Below are positions 1 through 9,127 of a DNA stretch of 64,000 nt, one piece after another (within the stretch, counting starts at the first letter, position 1; the number at the start of each line of letters is the position of its first letter). A program made the translations under genes and the position numbers. The notes beneath the pieces are model-generated. The model did not search any database and was not told the DNA's origin. It saw only the letters and a program-made list of their open reading frames with translations. The stretch is from positions 357,824 to 421,823 of the forward strand of contig JAURWC010000009.1 of assembly GCA_030655135.1 (NCBI GenBank), given 5' to 3'. The stretch comes from Hyphomicrobiaceae bacterium (lineage in GTDB: Bacteria > Pseudomonadota > Alphaproteobacteria > Rhizobiales > Hyphomicrobiaceae).

Positions 1-354
1 GGTCGACGCCGGCATCGCCATGGCCTCGCTCTGGCTGAACCGCACCAGGAACGGTACGCACGCCAGCGAAACACCACCGCCGATCATGTAGTAGAGCCAG
101 GACCGGATGCGCCCCACCTCACCGATGATGATCACCGCCAGTGCCGGGACGATCGATAGCCCCGACGTCAGCGCGCCGATCTGTTGCACGATGTCGAACG
201 TGCGCGTCAGCGTTTCCTCTCCAGGTTCCGAACCGTGCAGCGCCTGCGTGAAATGCTCCAGCCCCAATGTAACGACGATCGCTGCCGCCGTGGCGGCGGC
301 CAGCAAAAATGCGATTGGGATCAGGATAAGCCGGCCGACCGTTCGCCAAAACAC
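1..354 (-). CDS. hypothetical membrane protein (3' part beyond window edge)
   Basis: An open frame of 118 codons runs from a GTG at 354 to the window edge without a stop, so the C-terminus is missing. It begins VFWRTVGRLILIPIAFLLAA and has about three hydrophobic segments (residues about 8-30, 62-80 and 88-102). A short polar loop with a GSEPGEET motif separates the first two. It starts 13 bases after the rlmN stop and is probably co-transcribed with rlmN. I do not recognise the family; it is an inner-membrane protein by hydropathy only. The GTG start is inferred because no ATG precedes the first membrane segment. Confidence 0.55.
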   Translation of the reverse strand, partial: MFWRTVGRLILIPIAFLLAAATAAAIVVTLGLEHFTQALHGSEPGEETLTRTFDIVQQIGALTSGLSIVPALAVIIIGEVGRIRSWLYYMIGGGVSLACVPFLVRFSQSEAMAMPAST

Positions 355-366
355 GCGCCGGGCCCC

Positions 367-1578
367 TTACGCGTCGAGCGGCGGCGCCGCCGTGCGCTGC
401 GAAGCACGCACCTTTTCGCTCGCCGACTTCAGCTGCCCGCAGGCCGCCAGGATGTCGCGACCGCGCGGCGTGCGCACGGGGCTGGCATAGCCCGCCTTAT
501 TCACGATCTCAGCAAAGCGCTCGATTGTCTCCCAGTCCGAGCACTCATACTGCGAGCCGGGCCAGGGATTGAACGGAATGAGATTGATCTTCGAGGGAAT
601 GCCGGCCAGCAGCCGCACAAGCGCCTTGGCGTCGGCCGGGCTGTCGTTGACGCCTTTCAGCATCACGTATTCGAACGTAATGCGCTTGGCATTCGACAAG
701 CCAGGATAGGTGCGGCAGGCCGCCAACAGCTCTGAAATTGGATACTGCTTGTTGATCGGCACCAGTTCGTCACGCAGCGCGTCGCGCGTGGCGTGCAGCG
801 AAATCGCCAGCATCGTGCCGGTATCGCCACCCCATCGCGCAATCTCGGGCACCACACCCGACGTCGACAGCGTGATGCGCCGCTTCGACACCGACAAGCC
901 CTCGCCGTCCGACGCGATTGCCATCGCCTCTTTGACGTTGTCGAAGTTGTAGAGTGGCTCACCCATGCCCATCAGCACGATGTTGGTGATCTTGCGATCC
1001 GTATTTGGCAGCAGGTGCGCATTCTCCGGCAGCGGCGCGCCGGGCCAGTCGCCAATCCGATCGCGCGCGAGCAATATTTGCCCGACGATTTCGGCCGCTT
1101 CCAGGTTGCGCACCAGCCGCTGCGTTCCCGTATGGCAGAACGAGCAGTTCAGCGTGCAGCCGACTTGGCTTGAAATGCACAGTGTGCCGCGATCCGATTC
1201 CGGTATGTAGACGGTTTCGACTTCCGGCGCGCGCATCTCATGGCCACGCTTGGGCAGCCGCAGCAGCCATTTCCGCGTACCATCCACCGACACCTGCTCG
1301 CTGACGATCTCTGGCCGGTCCAGAGTGAACTGGGCGCTGAGCTGCGTGCGCATGTCCTTCGACACGTCGGTCATGTCATCGAAGGACGTCACGCCCGAGA
1401 CATACAGCCAGCGCCACAGCTGGCTCACCCGCATGCGCGCCTGCTTGTCCGGTACGCCGGCCTGCAACATGGCAGCGCGCAGCCGCTCACGGCTAAGGCC
1501 AGCCAGGGACGGCTTGACCGCTGCGCCATTCGGCGGGGCGGTTAGCAATGGGGATGATACGGTGGCTAAAACGGACAT
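367..1578 (-). CDS. rlmN: 23S rRNA (adenine(2503)-C(2))-methyltransferase RlmN
   Basis: Radical-SAM dual-specificity methyltransferase that methylates A2503 of 23S rRNA (and A37 of some tRNAs) in the cytoplasm. The 403-residue protein carries the radical-SAM CxxxCxxC motif as [12 protein letters not shown] (Cys about 141, 145, 148), followed by MGMGEPLYN and [10 protein letters not shown], all typical of RlmN. The length fits alphaproteobacterial RlmN. I chose the ATG at 1578 over a TTG nine bases upstream because ATG is the stronger start; the Shine-Dalgarno is weak in either case. A membrane-protein gene follows directly. The identification is secure. Confidence 0.96.
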   Translation of the reverse strand: MSVLATVSSPLLTAPPNGAAVKPSLAGLSRERLRAAMLQAGVPDKQARMRVSQLWRWLYVSGVTSFDDMTDVSKDMRTQLSAQFTLDRPEIVSEQVSVDGTRKWLLRLPKRGHEMRAPEVETVYIPESDRGTLCISSQVGCTLNCSFCHTGTQRLVRNLEAAEIVGQILLARDRIGDWPGAPLPENAHLLPNTDRKITNIVLMGMGEPLYNFDNVKEAMAIASDGEGLSVSKRRITLSTSGVVPEIARWGGDTGTMLAISLHATRDALRDELVPINKQYPISELLAACRTYPGLSNAKRITFEYVMLKGVNDSPADAKALVRLLAGIPSKINLIPFNPWPGSQYECSDWETIERFAEIVNKAGYASPVRTPRGRDILAACGQLKSASEKVRASQRTAAPPLDA

Positions 1579-1705
1579 CTCTCGCAATCACAGCCAGAAA
1601 CGGCGGAATTGCGAGAGATGTAGTCCGGTTCTGCCGAAGCCGCAATGCGGCTCAGAGACAAGCGACAGATGCGTGGCCCTGACATTAACCCTTCAACGAG
1701 CTAAA

Positions 1706-1783
1706 TCAGATCAGACCCAGCACCTTCAACATGATGATGCCGACGATCGGCACACCAGCCAGCCAAAGGATTACGTAGCGCAT
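1706..1783 (-). CDS. 25-residue hydrophobic membrane peptide
   Basis: A very short gene, ATG at 1783 and TGA at 1706, encodes 25 residues: MRYVILWLAGVPIVG followed by a hydrophobic tail ending LKVLGLI. It is a single membrane segment with one basic residue at the N-terminus. A GGAG ribosome binding site sits seven bases before the ATG, which is the main reason to call it real. Similar tiny MRY(x)ILWL proteins are common in proteobacteria as unnamed hypotheticals. It lies in the 300-base gap between divergent rlmN and fpr; I see no other gene there. Function unknown. Confidence 0.55.
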   Translation of the reverse strand: MRYVILWLAGVPIVGIIMLKVLGLI

Positions 1784-1897
1784 AGGTCGTCTCCGCACGG
1801 TTGCTTCATTCGCGACAACAACGTTGCTTGAGCCCTTCGGTTCCTTTGCTGATATTCTTCACCGCGAAACGCTTTCATCTGCATAATGAGTGGAATC

Positions 1898-2671
1898 ATG
1901 GCCGCGTTCACCAATGAATCTGTCTTGTCCGTCCGCCATTGGACTGACACCGTATTTTCCTTCACGGCCACCCGCAGCCCAAGCCTGCGGTTCGAGAACG
2001 GCCAGTTCGTCATGATGGGCTTGGAGGTAGACGGCAAGCCGCTCACCCGCGCCTACAGCCTCGTGTCCGCCAACTACGACGACCACCTGGAATTTCTCTC
2101 CATCAAGGTTTCCAACGGCCCACTGACGTCACGGCTGCAGCACATCAAGGAGGGCGACCAGATCCTCGTCGGCAAGAAGCCGACCGGCACCCTTGTGCTC
2201 GACAACTTGCGCCCCGGCCGCAACCTTTACCTGCTGGGCACAGGCACCGGCCTCGCGCCCTTCATGAGCCTCATCCGCGACCCGCTCATGTACGAGCGCT
2301 TCGACAAGGTCGTGCTCGTCCACGGTTGCCGTCTGGTGTCCGAACTCGCCTACGGCGACCGGATCATGCACGAACTGCCGCGCGACGAGTATCTCGGCGA
2401 GGCAATGCGCGCGAAGCTGATCTATTACCCAACCGTCACGCGCGAACCCTTCAAGGCGATGGGTCGTGTGACGGAGTTCGTCGCCTCCGGTCATTTCTAC
2501 ACGGACCTCGACCTGGAACCGCTCTCCGCCGAACACGACCGCGCCATGGTCTGCGGCGGCCCCGACATGCTGCGCGACCTCAAGGACTACTACCTTGCCC
2601 GCGGCTTCCGCGAAGGCCACCTCGGCGACTCCGCCGAGTTCGTCATCGAAAAGGCATTCGTGGAGAAGTGA
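1898..2671 (+). CDS. fpr: ferredoxin--NADP+ reductase
   Basis: Soluble FAD enzyme that exchanges electrons between NADPH and ferredoxin or flavodoxin. The 257-residue protein has the FAD-binding motif RAYSLVS (residue about 52), the NADP-binding stretch LLGTGTGLAPFMSLIRD, the CGGPDML motif near residue 220 and a C-terminal FVIEKAFVEK tail, as in bacterial subclass I Fpr. The ATG at 1898 gives the usual N-terminus (MAAFTNESVLSVRHW) and has a GTGGA sequence upstream. An ATG 12 bases earlier is possible but lacks a binding site. It is monocistronic and is followed by two palindromic repeats. Confidence 0.93.
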   Translation: MAAFTNESVLSVRHWTDTVFSFTATRSPSLRFENGQFVMMGLEVDGKPLTRAYSLVSANYDDHLEFLSIKVSNGPLTSRLQHIKEGDQILVGKKPTGTLVLDNLRPGRNLYLLGTGTGLAPFMSLIRDPLMYERFDKVVLVHGCRLVSELAYGDRIMHELPRDEYLGEAMRAKLIYYPTVTREPFKAMGRVTEFVASGHFYTDLDLEPLSAEHDRAMVCGGPDMLRDLKDYYLARGFREGHLGDSAEFVIEKAFVEK

Positions 2672-2682
2672 CGCCCACGATG

Positions 2683-2706
2683 GGGGTCAGACCTCGGTCT
2701 GACTCC
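2683..2706. repeat. GGTCAGACC palindromic repeat, copy 1
   Basis: An imperfect palindrome with arms GGGGTCAGACC and GGTCTGACTCC separated by TC, starting 12 bases after the fpr stop. It shares the core GGTCAGACC/GGTCTGACC with copies at 2755, 17975 and 21910. There is no T-tract, so it is more likely a REP-like element than a simple terminator, though it could form a 3' hairpin in the fpr message. Confidence 0.7.
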
Positions 2707-2754
2707 TGGCAGCGACGCGTGATCGCTGTCCACTACCCCAGCACTGCAGATTTA

Positions 2755-2774
2755 GGTCAGACCAAGGTCTGGCC
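2755..2774. repeat. GGTCAGACC palindromic repeat, copy 2
   Basis: Palindrome GGTCAGACC-AA-GGTCTGGCC, 49 bases downstream of copy 1 in the same fpr/ftfL intergenic gap. Both genes end in this gap, so the pair may mark a convergent transcription boundary. Confidence 0.65.
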
Positions 2775-2786
2775 CACGACGACAAA

Positions 2787-2809
2787 GGGCCCGCCTCGCG
2801 GCGAGCCCC
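2787..2809 (-). terminator. terminator of ftfL
   Basis: Read on the minus strand, a stem with arms GGGCTCGCC and GGCGGGCCC closes a GCGA loop and is followed by TTT. It lies 26 bases after the ftfL stop codon, where a rho-independent terminator is expected. The T-tract is short, so termination may be partial. Confidence 0.65.
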
Positions 2810-2834
2810 ATCGTCTCAAGCAAAAATCCGAAAC

Positions 2835-4511
2835 CTAGAACAGTCCCTCGATCTGGCCCTGCTCGTTAAGGCGGATCGAATCTGCTGCAGGCACCTTCGG
2901 CAGGCCGGGCATCGTCATGATCTCGCCCGTCACCACCACGATGAACTCGGCACCGGCCGACAGCCTCAGCTCGCGGATCGGCACGGTGTGGCCCGTCGGC
3001 GCGCCGCGCTTGTTGGGGTCCGTCGAGAACGAGTACTGCGTCTTGGCCATGCACACCGGGAACTTGCCGTAACCGCCGGCCTCCAACTCCTTGAATCGCG
3101 CTTCGACGCTACTGTCGCAGGCGATGTCTGCGCCACGGTAGATCTCGGTCACGATCGTCTTGACCTTGTCGCGCAGGCTCATGTCGTCGGGATACAGCGG
3201 CTTGAAGTTCGCCTTGCCGGAGCCGACCAGCTCCGATACGTGCTGCGCCATGGCTTCCGTGCCCTTGCCGCCATCGGCCCAGTGCGTGCACAGGAACGCG
3301 CGCGTGCCCATGCTCTCGGCCGCCTTCATCACTTCCTGCACTTCGGCTTCCGTATCGGTGATGAACTTGTTGATGCCCACCACGACCGGCACCCCGAACT
3401 TGTTCGTGTTTTCGATGTGACGCTTGAGATTGTCGCAACCTTTGGCAACGGCCGCCGCGTTCTCGTTCTTCAGGTCATCCTTGGCCACGCCGCCATGCAT
3501 CTTGAGCGCGCGCACCGTCGCCACGATGACGACGGCAGACGGTGCGATGCCGGCCTTGCGGCACTTGATGTCGAAGAACTTCTCCGCACCCAGATCCGCG
3601 CCGAAGCCGGCTTCCGTCACCACGATGTCGGCAAGCTTCAGCGCCGTCTTCGTCGCCAGCACCGAGTTGCAGCCGTGCGCAATGTTGGCGAACGGTCCGC
3701 CGTGAATGAAGGCCGGATTGTTCTCCAGCGTCTGCACCAGGTTGGGCTGCAGCGCATCCTTCAGCAGCACTGTCATTGCGCCGTGGGCATTGATGTCCCG
3801 GCACAGCACGGGCTTCTTGTCGCGCGTGTAGGCAATGACGATGTTACCAAGCCGGCGCTCCAGATCCTTAAGGTCCATCGCCAGGCAAAGGATAGCCATC
3901 ACTTCAGAGGCGACCGTGATGTCGAAGCCGTCCTCCCGCGGGTAGCCGTTCGAAACGCCGCCCATGGAATTGACGATCGAGCGCAGTGCGCGATCGTTCA
4001 TGTCCAGCACGCGCTTCCAGGCGACGCGGCGGCTGTCGATCTGGCACTTGTTGCCCCAGTAGATGTGATTGTCGATCAGCGCCGACAGCAGGTTGTGGGC
4101 CGATGTGATGGCGTGGAAGTCGCCGGTGAAATGCAAGTTGATGTCTTCCATCGGTACGACCTGGGCATACCCGCCACCTGCCGCGCCGCCCTTCATGCCG
4201 AAGCAGGGACCAAGCGAAGGCTCGCGCAAACAGCAAATGGCCTTCTTGCCGATCCGGTTCAGGCCGTCCGTCAGGCCGACCGTCGTCGTCGTCTTGCCCT
4301 CGCCGGCCGGGGTGGGGCTGATCGCCGTCACCAGAACAAGCTTTGCGTCCGGTTTGCTCTTGAGGCTGTCGATGAAGTCGAACGATATCTTCGCCTTGGT
4401 CGTGCCGTAAGGCACGATCGCGTCGGCAGGAATCCCGACCTTCGAAGCAACTTCTTGAATTGGCTTAGACTTTGCCTCGCGGGCAATCTCGATGTCAGAC
4501 TTCACAGACAC
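2835..4511 (-). CDS. ftfL: formate--tetrahydrofolate ligase
   Basis: Cytoplasmic ATP-dependent ligase that joins formate to tetrahydrofolate, giving 10-formyl-THF. In serine-cycle methylotrophs it is the entry of oxidised methanol carbon into assimilation. The 558-residue length matches the family. The P-loop region [14 protein letters not shown] lies near residue 67, and the motifs [19 protein letters not shown] and GCNSVLATK are present. It is about 1.5 kb beyond ppc, the last gene of the serine-cycle block, on the same strand but separated by prmB, so it has its own promoter. The symbol fhs is also used. Confidence 0.96.
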   Translation of the reverse strand: MSVKSDIEIAREAKSKPIQEVASKVGIPADAIVPYGTTKAKISFDFIDSLKSKPDAKLVLVTAISPTPAGEGKTTTTVGLTDGLNRIGKKAICCLREPSLGPCFGMKGGAAGGGYAQVVPMEDINLHFTGDFHAITSAHNLLSALIDNHIYWGNKCQIDSRRVAWKRVLDMNDRALRSIVNSMGGVSNGYPREDGFDITVASEVMAILCLAMDLKDLERRLGNIVIAYTRDKKPVLCRDINAHGAMTVLLKDALQPNLVQTLENNPAFIHGGPFANIAHGCNSVLATKTALKLADIVVTEAGFGADLGAEKFFDIKCRKAGIAPSAVVIVATVRALKMHGGVAKDDLKNENAAAVAKGCDNLKRHIENTNKFGVPVVVGINKFITDTEAEVQEVMKAAESMGTRAFLCTHWADGGKGTEAMAQHVSELVGSGKANFKPLYPDDMSLRDKVKTIVTEIYRGADIACDSSVEARFKELEAGGYGKFPVCMAKTQYSFSTDPNKRGAPTGHTVPIRELRLSAGAEFIVVVTGEIMTMPGLPKVPAADSIRLNEQGQIEGLF

Positions 4512-4733
4512 TGGTATAGCTCCTCCCGAAGATCGTTTTTAGGCCACCGGACTGCATTGCCCCGGTAGCGGTTGCGCCGATATTGGCCGTTTGCTTGGCT
4601 CGCGCCAAGCCGAATGCAGAAAAAACGTCATCATGCCGCGCAACTTGACCACTGCCGGCCGTTTGCAAAGCCAGTAGGCGCCCGCCACGGTCTGGGTTAC
4701 GACTTTCGAGTGCCATCCGCCGCGAGCCCCCCG

Positions 4734-5651
4734 ATGACCCTTCCGCACTCCCCAGCCGATGACTTGCTGACGGTCCGCGACTGGCTGCGTTATGCCGTCA
4801 GCCGCTTTAATGAAGCCAAGCTCGTCTACGGCCACGGCACCGAAACGGCGCTGGACGAAGCCGCCTTCATGATCCTGTCGACACTGCACCTGGGGATCGA
4901 CGACATCGATCCCTGGCTCGACGCCCGCCTGACGGTCACAGAGCGGCGCGCCGTGTTCCACGCTATCGACCAGCGCGTGACCACGCGCAAGCCCGCGTCC
5001 TACATCACCGGGGCGGCCTACATCTCCGGGCATCGCTTTCACGTCGACGAGCGTGTCATCGTCCCACGATCCTTCATCGGCGAGCTGATGGTTAAGGATT
5101 CGCAGTCGTTTACGTCCGCCGAACCGTGGCGGATCAATCGCATTCTCGACCTCTGCACCGGATCGGGCTGTCTCGCCATCCTGGCCGCGCTGGAATTTCC
5201 CAACGCCACGGTCGACGCTATTGATATTTCGCAAGACGCGCTTGAGGTCGCCAAGATCAACGTCGCCGAATACGAGCTGGAAGATCGCGTCCGCCTTGTC
5301 AACTCCGACCTGTTCAAGGGTCTCGGCGGCGAGCGCTACGACATCATCATTTCCAACCCACCCTACGTGACGTCCGAAGCTGTCGCGGCCTTCCCGCCCG
5401 AATACAAGGCCGAGCCGCAACTGGCGCATCTGGGTGGCGACGATGGGCTCGATATTGTGCGCCGCATCCTGAAGGACGCCCGCTCGCATCTGGCGCCCGG
5501 GGGCAATCTCATCGTTGAGGTCGGCCAGGCCAACGAAACCGTCGAAGCCGACTTCCCGGACCTGCCTTTCAACTGGCTCGACACCGAGGGCAGCGAAGGC
5601 GAAGTCTTCTCCCTCCCCGCATCCGCCCTGCCCAAAGGCAAGATGCGCTGA
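4734..5651 (+). CDS. prmB: 50S ribosomal protein L3 N(5)-glutamine methyltransferase PrmB
   Basis: SAM-dependent methyltransferase that modifies a glutamine of ribosomal protein L3. The 305-residue protein has the PrmB N-terminal signature VYGHGTETALDEAAF, then GHRFHVDERVIVPRS and IGELM, the SAM site LDLCTGSGCLAIL (residue about 135) and the catalytic NPPYVT motif. These features separate PrmB from PrmC, which lacks the YGHGT segment. The open frame extends 54 codons upstream, but the ATG at 4734 gives the family-like N-terminus (MTLPHSPADDLLTVRDWL). It is divergent from ftfL. Confidence 0.9.
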   Translation: MTLPHSPADDLLTVRDWLRYAVSRFNEAKLVYGHGTETALDEAAFMILSTLHLGIDDIDPWLDARLTVTERRAVFHAIDQRVTTRKPASYITGAAYISGHRFHVDERVIVPRSFIGELMVKDSQSFTSAEPWRINRILDLCTGSGCLAILAALEFPNATVDAIDISQDALEVAKINVAEYELEDRVRLVNSDLFKGLGGERYDIIISNPPYVTSEAVAAFPPEYKAEPQLAHLGGDDGLDIVRRILKDARSHLAPGGNLIVEVGQANETVEADFPDLPFNWLDTEGSEGEVFSLPASALPKGKMR

Positions 5652-5978
5652 GGCGAACCGCTGCGCCATCGTCTTGTACGTTGGGTCGCGCTGCGCTTGA
5701 CCCGACCTGCGATCGGCCGCTCCATGGACTGGCACCAAGCCGCAAGTCATGCGTTAATGCCTGCCATGGAAGATATCGTCCTCGTCCGCCAGGAAAAGAC
5801 GCGCCAGCTGTTGCGCCGTATCGCGTATCGCCCGGTGCTCCCGTGCTTTTGCCTCGTCGCCCCGCCCGCCCATGCGCAGCGAGCCAAACGCGTGTTCCGC
5901 ACTGTCCGCCGGGCGAGGCGCAAGGGTTGGGTGAGACCAACCCCCGGCTAGGCCCGCCGGATCAGTTCACAGCAGCCG
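5652..5978. other. 327-base gap between convergent prmB and ppc
   Basis: No convincing gene. Near 5686-5705 there is a small hairpin with arms GGGTC and GACCC just after prmB, of the kind found in many short bacterial intergenic repeats. On the minus strand, 5754-5873 could encode a 39-residue charged peptide (MGGRGDEAKAREHRAIRD...), but no ribosome binding site precedes its ATG, so I do not call it. Longer open frames on both strands read like GC-rich noise. Confidence 0.4.
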
Positions 5979-8861
5979 TCAACCAAATGCGCCGAAGTGG
6001 TGCGTGATGCCCGTGCCGATTTCGCGGATGAACTCGTACGACTGCTCCATCGGCTCCAGGATCTCGGTCTCGATACGCCCGTAATCGTCGATGCCCTGCG
6101 GCCGATACGAGGCCTTCTCGTCGTACTTCGCCGAAGCGTCGTTCGCCGTCATGTGCCGCTTCGGAAACGCCATGCGCATCACCGAAATCACTTCGGGCAC
6201 TTCGAGCCCGAGCGCCCAGTTGAACATCTGGTCGTGCGAGAGATCGTTGCGCGTCGAGAACCGCGGCAACTGCGCCGCAAGAATGAACACGCGCATGATC
6301 AGCGCTAGGCGGATCGCCTGCAGCAAGTCGAGCTCCAGACGGAAATCGTCCGGGATCTTGCCGCCTTCCAGGCCGATGTCTTCCAGGATCGAGTGCAGGT
6401 CGATTGCATCGAGGCGCAGATGATGCGCCAATCCGCTGATCGCATCGGCCCGCGTATCGTCGAGCAAATGCGTCGAGAGCGTCCGGAACGCGGCCGCCAG
6501 ATGCGGCTCACGGGCCCAGGCCGCGCGTTGCGCCCAGAAACCCGGGTCGAACACGATAGCATTTGCGCCAACGGCGTTGAGGCTGGATAGCGTCTTGCCG
6601 CGCGCGATCATCTCGATCAACGGCCGCAGGCGTGGCGACTTGCGGGCCACCTCCACGAAGCGATCGCGCTCGGAACCCACGGCCGCGCCGAGACCGGCCA
6701 CGACGTTGGCGACATAGCCAAACTGCTGCAGGATCGCGTTGTTGGGAATGGCACGCATGCGCGCCGGATCACCGCGATCGGCCACCGCGCCCGTATCGCT
6801 TTGCCGCTTCACCGCGCGCGAGCCCGTCCTGAACAGCAGGTTTGGCCCGAACGCGCCCAGCAGCGCGCGGTAGCCCGGATGCGCAAACAGGTTCTGCTGG
6901 TAGGACCGAAGCCGCAACAGGAAGTCCAGGCTGAGGTTTGTGTCGTCATAGAACGGATCGTGGACGTCGAGTTCCGGATCTTCGCCGTCGAGCACGATCG
7001 TCGCAAGGCCACGGGCCGATAGCTGCTTGTTGGCAAACCACAGGTAACCGTCGCCACCCTGGAAGCTCGTCTCGTGCTTGATCGGCAAACCGCGCTTGGC
7101 AAAACGCCGGCGCGACTCGTCGGAGAACACGTAACGCAAGCGGCGCTTCAGTGAGCCCGGATGCGTACCGCGTCCCATCGACTCGCCGAACGTGGAGAAG
7201 ATCAGCGTCTCGACACCCGGCATGTTCGCCTTGGCCACCGCCTCCGCGAGGCCCTGATGCAGGCGCTCGATCGACAGCGTCGCCGCGATCTGGCCGATGA
7301 ACCGGCCCGCGTCCGAAAAGCCGGTCTGGATGCACAGGCGGCCGCGGCCCTTTACGTAGTCGCGATAAGCCTTCTCTTCCAGCAGGCGTTCCATCATGCG
7401 CACGCCGGTCTCCAGGCCCAGCGGCGTCTCGAACAGCGGCGAGATGTCGACGATCTCGGATACACCGAACAGCTTGGCGAAGAACACTGCGATCAGGATC
7501 GTCGCCGGGCTCTCGCATTCCGCGATCAGGAAGCGGATCGGCGTCTCGCGGTCGATGTGCTTCTGGATCTGCGCGATCATCGCGAACTGGCGAATGGCCG
7601 TTGCCGTCTCCAGGTCGAGCGTCTCGAAATTGACGTCCTGCGGCTTGGCATCGCGGATCATTTCCACGATGCGCGCCAACGCCTGGCGTTCGCCGAGATC
7701 ACGCGTCCAAGGCTCGTGCACGAATGCGCGGAACGCGTTGTTCATCTGCACGGCGTTGATGCGCACGTGGATGTGCGAGTTACCCAGGCCCGTAGCAATC
7801 GTGAGGCCTGACAGCGCCGCCACCGACCGCTTCATCTGCGGCTGCTCGATGACGTCGATCAACTGATCCAGCAGCGAGACGATTGGTTCCGTCGTGGTGA
7901 TGTTGTAGCCGTCAGACCGCGTAATGATGTTGGCAGCCTTGGCCAGCGTCCCGCCGGCGCCCTTGGCCGCCGCGTTCTCTTCCAGGCCCTTGATTTGCTC
8001 GTCGGTCGCGGCAATCGCGAGATCGAGCTTGCCGGTCACCTGGCGGCCCAGCCGCTGGATTTCGCCGCCGTCACCCAGCTTATGTTTGAGCACCAGGAAG
8101 CGCTCCCGCACGTCATTGAGCGCCGCTCGCTTTTCCTTGATGCGCGTCAGGAACGAATAGTCCCATTGAATGTCCGTGCGCCCGTCGAGGTCGTAGCCGA
8201 CCCAGGACGCGATCGACATCAATTTTGGTTTCAGCTTGTAGGCGCGCTCGCCGAAGCCCGCAGCCGCCACCGAGAAAAACGTGTTGAGCAGGTCAACATA
8301 CGCATCGCGCAGGTTGTTGATCGAATCCTGTGCGCGCTGATGCTCGTAGTCGAGCGTGATCCCGTCATCAGGCCGGTGCGGAACGCCGATCTTGGTGTCG
8401 GCGTTGGCGTCACCCGTCGCGATCTCGATGACGCGCTTCGACAAGGCGTCCGATAAACCGAATGTCGGATGCGCCGTGAACACGATGCCCGTGCGTGCAC
8501 GCGTCCAGCGCTTTTCGAAGGCGGCGAACGCCGCGTCCGAGCTGGCATCGTTGCCGACGCTCTTGGCGATCGCCTCAGAGAATTCTTTCAGCGTCGTCTG
8601 GTGATCGACGAAGCCGATGCGCTCCCGCAGGGTCTTGGCGCGATGCACGCAAGCGCGGTCCATCAGGCGGCCGGCCAGCTGCTTCAATTCGTCGAATGTG
8701 ATCTGTTCCGATTCAAGCTTGCGCGACAGCTCGAAGGCCACGCGAATGATCGGATTGAGGCCCGGTTGATCCGGGATCTTCTTGCGCAATTCGCGCAGCT
8801 CATCCCGCAGGATGATTTCATCGAATGGCTCGTGCACGACACGCGGCTTAACTTGTTCCAC
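5979..8861 (-). CDS. ppc: phosphoenolpyruvate carboxylase (serine-cycle type)
   Basis: Carboxylates phosphoenolpyruvate to oxaloacetate, the CO2-fixing step of the serine cycle. The 960-residue protein has the conserved TAHPTF motif (His131). The glycine loop, normally FHGRGGSIGRGG, is replaced by FSTFGESMGRGTHPGS, while the later GSRAVKR and RAIPNNAILQQFGY segments match the GSRPAKR and RAIPWIFAWTQ regions of canonical PEPC. It is thus a divergent PEPC. The start is a GTG preceded by GGAGGGAGGAA. It follows mtkB with a 266-base gap holding a hairpin and a long inverted repeat. The serine-cycle role is inferred from context. Confidence 0.93.
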   Translation of the reverse strand: MEQVKPRVVHEPFDEIILRDELRELRKKIPDQPGLNPIIRVAFELSRKLESEQITFDELKQLAGRLMDRACVHRAKTLRERIGFVDHQTTLKEFSEAIAKSVGNDASSDAAFAAFEKRWTRARTGIVFTAHPTFGLSDALSKRVIEIATGDANADTKIGVPHRPDDGITLDYEHQRAQDSINNLRDAYVDLLNTFFSVAAAGFGERAYKLKPKLMSIASWVGYDLDGRTDIQWDYSFLTRIKEKRAALNDVRERFLVLKHKLGDGGEIQRLGRQVTGKLDLAIAATDEQIKGLEENAAAKGAGGTLAKAANIITRSDGYNITTTEPIVSLLDQLIDVIEQPQMKRSVAALSGLTIATGLGNSHIHVRINAVQMNNAFRAFVHEPWTRDLGERQALARIVEMIRDAKPQDVNFETLDLETATAIRQFAMIAQIQKHIDRETPIRFLIAECESPATILIAVFFAKLFGVSEIVDISPLFETPLGLETGVRMMERLLEEKAYRDYVKGRGRLCIQTGFSDAGRFIGQIAATLSIERLHQGLAEAVAKANMPGVETLIFSTFGESMGRGTHPGSLKRRLRYVFSDESRRRFAKRGLPIKHETSFQGGDGYLWFANKQLSARGLATIVLDGEDPELDVHDPFYDDTNLSLDFLLRLRSYQQNLFAHPGYRALLGAFGPNLLFRTGSRAVKRQSDTGAVADRGDPARMRAIPNNAILQQFGYVANVVAGLGAAVGSERDRFVEVARKSPRLRPLIEMIARGKTLSSLNAVGANAIVFDPGFWAQRAAWAREPHLAAAFRTLSTHLLDDTRADAISGLAHHLRLDAIDLHSILEDIGLEGGKIPDDFRLELDLLQAIRLALIMRVFILAAQLPRFSTRNDLSHDQMFNWALGLEVPEVISVMRMAFPKRHMTANDASAKYDEKASYRPQGIDDYGRIETEILEPMEQSYEFIREIGTGITHHFGAFG

Positions 8862-8998
8862 GACGGTTCCTCCCTCCCGCGAACGGGGAATCGCGGCAAC
8901 TCTTAACGAGTCCGATTCAAGTCGGACTTCTTGAAGCGCGCGCGGATTGCTAGAGCCTGATCAATTGCGATGCGTCTCTCAAACTCTAAGTCAAATAA

Positions 8999-9055
8999 CT
9001 TAGAGCGCGCTCGTTCTTTCGCTGCAAACTCGATCGAGAACGAACACGCTCTAAG
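8999..9055. repeat. 57-base imperfect inverted repeat between mtkB and ppc
   Basis: Outer arms CTTAGAGCG and CGCTCTAAG are perfect and enclose a second pair (CTCGTTCT and AGAACGA). It resembles the dispersed intergenic palindromes of Rhizobiales genomes and could fold in the ppc leader. A related TAGAGCCTGATC-type stretch lies just downstream at 8951. Confidence 0.6.
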
Positions 9056-9088
9056 CCAGCGTAGACAATGTGTCTGCTCGGATAATGA

Positions 9089-9115
9089 CAGCCTCCGGAT
9101 GAATTCCGGAGGCTG
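9089..9115 (-). terminator. hairpin after mtkB
   Basis: A perfect 11-bp stem (CAGCCTCCGGA / TCCGGAGGCTG) with a 5-base loop begins 12 bases after the mtkB stop. No T-tract follows (TCATT only). It may be an attenuator or an RNA 3'-end stabiliser that sets the level of ppc relative to mtkAB. Confidence 0.6.
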
Positions 9116-9127
9116 ATCCGGTTCCTA

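Noticed and set aside
2988..4568. Long open frame on the plus strand opposite ftfL
   Set aside because: It lies antisense to a clear ftfL gene; its His/Arg/Val-rich sequence is the usual shadow of GC-rich coding DNA.
5681..6007. Plus- and minus-strand frames in the prmB-ppc gap
   Set aside because: No binding sites and noise-like composition; a 39-residue minus-strand peptide was considered but has no ribosome binding site.
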